64,000 bases of DNA from Corticium candelabrum (lineage: Eukaryota > Porifera > Homoscleromorpha > Homosclerophorida > Plakinidae), in assembly GCF_963422355.1 (NCBI RefSeq), contig NC_085088.1:4641307-4705306 (forward strand). The letters are read 5' to 3'. The position numbers were made by a program, and so were the translations under genes. Positions 58,238-64,000 of this stretch are shown here, one piece after another. The notes below the pieces were generated by a model that was not told the origin of the DNA, did not search any database, and was given only the letters and a program-made list of their open reading frames with translations. The first letter of the stretch is position 1; each line of letters begins with the position of its first letter.

Positions 58238-60252
58238 TATACTTCTTGCTGTACGCCACATTGCTGCAAATATTGCGGTCTGTACAGACTGCATGTATGC
58301 AGCTCGAACTCCAGGAGAGCTTTAAATGTACAAGATCTACAGATAAAGTATGACGAAAAGTGTAAATGTACGTGTCTGTATCTAAGCTATCAAAAAGCAC
58401 CTGTACAGATACAGTATATTTTGTAGATCATCTTGCATGTTTCTTAGTGCTCAGCATTCATCTCTAATTTTGTTCTACATGTATATGTCTATACACCTAG
58501 AAACTATCTTTGATTGAACACTGTTTTTAGCGAAAATATGAGAAATTAAAATGTTTGATACGACAAATTCAGTCTTAGAAAATTTAGGTAGAGTACACTA
58601 TGTGTGTGTGTCTGGAAATCCTCACAATAGGCGCAGCCATTTTGAATCTTTTGTTGCCTCTGTGCTCGCAAACCGCCTCCTTTCCGCTTCTCCTCTAGCA
58701 TGCGACCGTCTCTACTGTCGAGGAGCGACTGGTGTTCTTCGCGGTGACCGATACCCTGTGCTTCGCTTTGTGCTTGCGTTTTGTTGGTAGATCGATCGTG
58801 ACGTCACCAAAAAGTTTGTTCTCTACACGCTCACAAACCGCTGCACTTCTGCGCTCAATTTTTGGCACGCGGTCTTTTCTCACTGTGGATAGCAACAGAT
58901 GCCGTTCGTGGTGCTTTGTGCTCTGTAGCTATGCGCCGCTGGCGTTCTCTGTAGTTTGCATGCTTTCTAACTACGTATACAGCTGGATTTACAATATGCT
59001 ATAACGCTTGAGCGTCGCGTCGCGTGCGTCGCGTCGTACTAACCTCAAATTGTAAATGGCTCGACGCAACGCGTCCAAATAGAACCGAATTTTATTTGAG
59101 CGTCGAACCGGAAGCTGAGCACGTCTCGTTGGATGATTTCGACCAATTACAACCAATTAAAAATGCATAGCAACTGCGACAGCAAAACGCTTGCATGATC
59201 AAATGCAAGCAAATCTTATTTGAATTTCATGCAAGAAGCGTACATACATAAACGCTGCAATTTGACCTCGAAGAAACAGAAACAATAGCGTGAACTTCAT
59301 CGAACGTAAGGGCACTAAATCCGCGAGTTGTTAGCCAAATCTAGCGCATTTGGCCCGGGGGACTCTGTACTCGAGGGACAAATCCGCTGCTACACCGGCG
59401 CAGCGAATCTTCACCAAATTTAACTAAACTGCCCATTCCTGACCTCGAACGGTACACACGGAGAATTAATTATAGGGTACGCCGAGTACATCCTGTTTTT
59501 TTAGAGAAGTCATCGGAAAGGAGTTTGGAACGATCAAGCTAGTAGTCGTAACCAAAGAAGCATAGAGATATAGTGGCAAAGGGTTGTTGCATGGTGTGAA
59601 ATATCAGCAATCCAAAGATTTGTGCAGTCTAGCATTCTAGGCTCTCCATCAAATCCAAGGGTGTCTGCATGTCAACAGAAGCAATACAAAAACGGAAGAG
59701 TTTAGCTATCCTGGATACAAATCCTTGCCTAGCTATCACTAGTGAATTATGATAATTAAGTTTATACCGTTGCGTGAAAACGGGTAGTACACTCAGTCTG
59801 GGTCTATAGAGAACTTTCCAAACATGCTTTCAGACACGACGTAATATTTGGTGTCTTTTTTTTCACATCAATGAGATTATGACGCAACAAGACAGTTCAG
59901 TTTGGATTTCGAGGTCAAAGTTTATTCTGTGTATGTTTCTGCAAAATCAGGACAATGTCACATCCTGTTAGGCGTCTGTTTGTAGACACTGCGTGCAGTA
60001 ACGCATTCTTTGTGAACTGCATCAGAAGGTTGTTGTTTGTGTAAATAGATAATATTTAGATATCTAATATTATGAAAAACAAGGTAGAAATTCCTGACCA
60101 ATGAGGAAACGACATCAAAGATAATTACAGTTTATTAGTTACGACAATTGTGGCTTGGTCCGGAAGATGGTAGTGAGGGTCCGAAGCTGCTATTAGATTG
60201 CTAACTCATCAACGCTCATCATCATTACCACTTACACAACACCAGCGACAAG
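58238..60252. other. Non-coding stretch before the sushi-domain gene
   Basis: Short frames at 58551-58790 and 58732-59004 have no recognisable domain. A GCGTCGCGTCGCGTGCGTCG run at about 59010-59035 with a related CGACGCAACGCGTCC at 59072-59086 looks like a remnant of inverted transposon ends. Otherwise nothing is recognised. Confidence 0.45.
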
Positions 60253-62140
60253 ATGCTGTCTGAACACGGACAGTTTACGGCGATTGTTCTGTGTTTCACT
60301 CTGACTCTCTGTCATGCATGGACAAGTGAGTCTGCGCACATGCTATATCGCCTCCTCCACTCTGACATATTTTCTGCTCAGCCTGTCCCACTCTCAAGCC
60401 ACCGTTGAGAGGCTCGGTGCGGATCGACCATCGCTCTATCGGCGGGACAAGCTCTAGAGCCACATATTCTTGTCAACCGGGCTACTACGTGAGCACTACG
60501 TTCGACACCCGCGTCTGCTTGGCGAGCAGGTGGCTGGGACCCAACCCCACGTGTGAGAAATCACGTAAGTAAAGGAAGTTCTAACGACCGACAACAAAAT
60601 TCGCGAATATAATCGTCCGCCTTCCGTTTCAGTTTGTCCAACTCTGTCTGCTCCGTCTCCCGGTGGTCTGGTGACAACCGACGTGCGCAAGAGTTCAGGC
60701 CAAGCCACCTACAGTTGCCGCGGCAATTACCACCTTGTCGGTCAACATGTGAGAGAGTGTAAAGACGGCAGATGGCAAGGCAACGCACCTCTCTGCGTGG
60801 GTGAGGAAGCCGTTTGGTAGCCTCGTCCTCCAGACTCGTGTAGCGCCAATTAGAATCGGGTCTGGGAGGTCGAGGCTACACATTTTGTTGCATGCAGAAG
60901 TGGGACTAACATTAGTGAACGTCCTACATTTTGATTCAAGTGTGCACTGCACGTTCCTCCCTCCATGATCTTATCTACTTTAATTAATTGCAATTGTACG
61001 CACGTAATAAATAAGTTAATTAATTAATTAGTACCGCAGAGAAAATTTTGATTTGTACTAATTGACTAGACTGCGTGCCAGGCTAATCACGTGACGTTGT
61101 GTAGAACATGGACAATTTGCACTAACTGAAATGTTGTATGTTATGTTGCCATAGCGTGCCGATTTCCTTCTCCTCCTGAATTTGGTTTGGGACCTCAGAT
61201 TGTCAACATTGCAGATCAGCTACAAATTGCTACCTACAAATGTGAAGTAGGTTACAAGCTGGTCGGTGAAGCTAATCTTGTCTGCCGTAATGGCTTGATA
61301 ATTGGGAAACTACCAACTTGCCAATTGGGTAAGTGAGTGGCAATAGCCTATTCATAGTATTTCTCATCTGTGGTTACTTGGCTACACGTTTGTTAGAGAC
61401 ATTATGTTTGTTCTTTGTCTGAGGTCATTGTAATTGGTGTCATTGTGTCACTGTGTTTGTTCTTTGTCTGTGGCTATTGTAATTGGTGTTATTAAAGTCT
61501 GTTGTAAAATTGAAGAAGCCGTGGGAATTTGTGGCAAGGATTAGAGAGACTGAGGGTCACTTGTGTGGATGCTAAATGGTCTCATTTGTATCTCTTCTGC
61601 ACAAAGTATATTTTTCTATATTGCATGTTGTGATAGCTTAAAAACATGGACAAGAGAAGGTTTCGAAAAACAAGATTCTTGTTGAATTCTTTGTCACCAA
61701 CTACTCTGATGTTGATAAGCAACATTAAAAGATCTTGTTATTAGGGGTGACCCTGCAACAATAATTTAATTGCACATGTGTGCACAACTGATCTAGACAA
61801 AGGGTTTTGAGTGTTTTTACAAAATGTCTTTCATTTTTTAACAGACTTGAGCGAGTGCTGTATCTGTTGTAGATGTGTTTGGAGGTGACAATGGAATCTG
61901 TGACTTCTCGGACGTCTCAGAGCAGTGTCAATACGTCAATGATGCAAACGCTCCATACCAGTGGGAAATTAAAGACACAATTTGTCCTTCACCTCTTGTC
62001 AGCCCAGGTTCTAAAACACCGACCAATACTTCTCAACCAACACTTCCAAGCATATCTTTGAGACCATTGCCCGCTTTCCTGCAGAGTTTAGTGGATGACA
62101 TCAACTCGGTTGTCTCACAACTAAAGCAAGTTACCAGTAA

Positions 62141-62173
<33 letters not shown>

Positions 62174-62870
62174 TGATGGTGATGATGACGACGATGATAC
62201 ACAGAAGAAACCAATTGCTTTGCCACTGTGTTCTGAGTCACCTAAACCCACTACAACACTGGTAGTGTATTTTCCCAAGTCTCAATCACCTAAATCTTTC
62301 ACATCTATGCAGAAAGCGTCTGATGATGACGACGACGACGACGACGACAAAAAGAGTGATGACTTAGTTCCTGTGGCTAGTCCTCTTGTAGGGAAAGCAG
62401 TCGCACCAGTTATTGACCATGCTTCATTCGAGGTTGGGCTAATGTCAATATCTCATGCCAAGTACATCAAGTTCACTTTGGATGTACCTGTTGAGGCATT
62501 GCATCACGTGATCATAGTTTCTGGACATTGCTTTCCAGATCCCCCTGGTTCGCAATACCCTGTTCACGTGACACCTACTCTGTCCGGTCCTCAACCATAC
62601 AACCACAATTTCTGTTTGAATATTGACAGCAAAGTCAGATGTGATTCGTCTCAGTCTTTCACCTTTGGTATCCGTGTTACCATATACTTTATTTATGTCA
62701 GTAACACGCCTGCACAGATCACGTTCCAACCCAAGGGTGCTTATCGAACCTTTTCTGAAGCTCAATGTCTGGGTCAGATACTTGCATGTGTGCACTTGTG
62801 CTGTTGTCTTTTTCAACTGATTTTTTTGCAGGAACTAAGGGTGACAACGAGTGATCAAGGTTTATTGTGA
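60253..62870 (+). CDS. Secreted or surface protein with three sushi/CCP domains, MAM-like segment and poly-Asp
   Basis: Five exons, all introns phase 1: 60253-60325, 60382-60564, 60633-60800, 61155-61328, 61873-62870; 1596 nt, 531 residues. Exon 1 is a signal peptide (TAIVLCFTLTLCHAW). Exons 2-4 are one CCP domain each, for example ATYSCQPGYY...CLASRWLGPNPTCE, ATYSCRGNYHLVGQHVREC and ATYKCEVGYKLVGEANLVC, with the four-Cys pattern. Exon 5 begins like a MAM domain (CDFSDVSEQCQYVNDANAPYQWE), then has a Ser/Thr/Pro linker, two Asp runs (about 62140-62205 and 62318-62347) and a unique C-terminal domain (HASFEVGLMSISHAKYIKFT, FCLNIDSKVRCDSSQSFTFG). No clear transmembrane helix apart from a hydrophobic Cys-rich end. 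CCP proteins act in adhesion and complement-like recognition. The exact role is unknown, and an alternative last splice (acceptor near 62831) is possible. Confidence 0.82.
60817..60879. mobile_element. 63-bp hairpin MITE in sushi-gene intron 3
   Basis: GTAGCCTCGTCCTCCAGACT... and its inverse ...CGGGTCTGGGAGGTCGAGGCTAC around an AT-rich loop. It lies shortly after the exon 3 donor. Confidence 0.7.
62140..62347 (+). repeat. Coding GAC/GAT trinucleotide runs
   Basis: Two Asp-encoding runs (about 62140-62205 and 62318-62347) made mostly of GAC, with GAT and one GGT. Trinucleotide units keep the frame. Confidence 0.9.
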
Positions 62871-63577
62871 AAGGTAAACTGATTGATATTGACTGAGACT
62901 GATTGCTGATTTCAATGAGTAGTTATTGACTGTTTTTGTAGAAGAAAGTTATGTTAGAGGACGTTTAAATAAGAATAGTAGTAGGGTAGTGGGTTGATGC
63001 GATTCTGTGTTTGCTTTGTTTTGTTGTTAGGTTAGCTACTAGAGACACACAAGCCAATGATATTTGGCTTCAGAAATTTCTATTTGTTTGTTCGCCTACT
63101 ACTTCCTCACGCTTGACTCATTGTTGCTCGAATTCTCCAGACATGCTTACCGAATGAAGACGAACGTAACGATAACAGTCTCAATAGGTGGGCTCCCTTT
63201 CTGTGGTCGATCCTTGAGCGATAAAGCTCTCTAGTGCGTCCGACATCGATCGGATTGCTAAGCACGATATTCAAGAGCATAGCGCGCAAGGGAATATACA
63301 GTTTTTCGCTTTCGAATAGTCGAAATAGAGCGTATAATATAGGCGATGTCACAATAGGTGACGTCACAATTAATGCAAGGCTACAGTACGTGGATTACTT
63401 GATGGTTTCTTTTAGAGTTCAAGAGACGACGTACAGGTAAACTGTTCAGTCTGATGACTGATCTATTCCAGAGTCTTGTGCCACTATATTACAACTCGTA
63501 CAGTACTAATTTATGCTAACACGAAACTAACACACTAAACTAAGCAACTCACAAGTTCAAGGTTTATTCAAAAATAA
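62871..63577. other. Downstream region, weak minus-strand frame only
   Basis: A minus-strand frame of 86 codons (63367-63107; LYRSRIDHRKGAHLLRLLSL and SSFGKHVWRIRATMSQA) has protein-like composition but no recognised family or context. It could be a transposon fragment. Nothing else seen. Confidence 0.3.
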
Positions 63578-63580
63578 GCA

Positions 63581-63718
63581 TTTATAAGTTAGTTTATCTA
63601 GTATTTATAAGTTAGTTTATCTAGTATTTATAAGTTAGTTTATCTAGTATTTGTAAGTTAGTTTATCTAGTATTTGTAAGTTAGTTTATCTAGTATTTAT
63701 AAGTTAGTTTATCTAGTA
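63581..63718. repeat. 23-bp tandem repeat, six units
   Basis: Unit TTTATAAGTTAGTTTATCTA+GTA. Units 1-3 and 6 carry TTTATAAG; units 4-5 carry TTTGTAAG. Otherwise essentially identical. Confidence 0.95.
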
Positions 63719-64000
63719 TCTGGTATGTTCTCCTTTCGCTTGCGATTACGTCAAGTAGTCTGTGTTTGTAGACTCTGGCTTTGGCATTGCTCCATGGTAA
63801 TTTAGCTCATTCCTCTACACAAAAAAGCCTTCATGCAGTTCTATTAGATTTTTGAGATGACGAGAATGAACAGGTTTTTATTAATTAAATCAATTAGTTT
63901 GTTGAAATCATTCTAAGACTTAATTAATTAATGAATAATCTGTAACGGTTGTAACCACATGCACTCTCAACGACTCTAGAGACTAATTCCAGAAAACTTA
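63719..64000. other. Right end, nothing recognised
   Basis: AT-rich with TTAATTAATTAAT words. No gene or repeat identified. Confidence 0.5.

Noticed and set aside
58551-59004. Overlapping plus-strand frames as a gene
   Set aside because: No domain, no splice support, and Ser/Arg-rich chance composition.

Overview
The window is eukaryotic nuclear DNA from an animal. The genes have many short GT-AG introns and short exons (a 21-exon MATE transporter, a signal-peptide/sushi protein with all-phase-1 introns, a WRN-type exonuclease). About a third of the sequence is transposons, decayed transposons, foldback MITEs and microsatellites. The gene families and repeat types suggest an early-branching invertebrate such as a sponge. 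That placement is inference: no rRNA or mitochondrial marker is present, and I see no tRNA, CRISPR or prokaryotic signal.

Layout. 1-13.0 kb is a transposon graveyard. It holds decayed non-LTR retrotransposons with a C-terminal zinc knuckle plus PD..D motif (restriction-like endonuclease type). One is nearly full length on the minus strand (about 12.84 to 4.39 kb) and is split by a Ty3/gypsy-class LTR element (6222-11336) whose pol order is PR-INT-RT-RH, the Gmr1-like order, with a SCAN-like gag. 13.0-31.7 kb and 36.2-57.1 kb are two direct copies of one gene block: a multi-pass membrane protein with a Cys-rich tail, a decayed extra copy of that tail, a MATE (SLC47-type) transporter, and an opposing DEDDy exonuclease gene. 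Copy A has a complete P-element-like THAP transposon (17860-21755, perfect 29-bp TIRs, 8-bp target duplication). Its exonuclease is cut off at the block edge. Copy B keeps the complete exonuclease. A 4.5-kb unique spacer (31.7-36.2 kb) has only weak gene candidates. 57.3-60.2 kb is mostly non-coding with a MITE. 60.25-62.87 kb is a secreted/extracellular CCP(x3)-MAM-like protein with two poly-Asp runs. The right end holds a 23-bp tandem repeat.

Both MATE genes splice to open, in-frame models (689 and 686 codons) despite large differences in intron content, so both may be functional paralogues. Intron 11 of both copies contains a (GACA)n array. In each copy this array has been filled independently by different 5'-truncated pieces of the same non-LTR family. 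The near-full-length copy at 4.4-12.8 kb is also bordered on both sides by (GACA)n/(CTGT)n.

The strongest candidate for an undescribed system is therefore a restriction-like-endonuclease non-LTR retrotransposon lineage that uses GACA microsatellites as its landing site.
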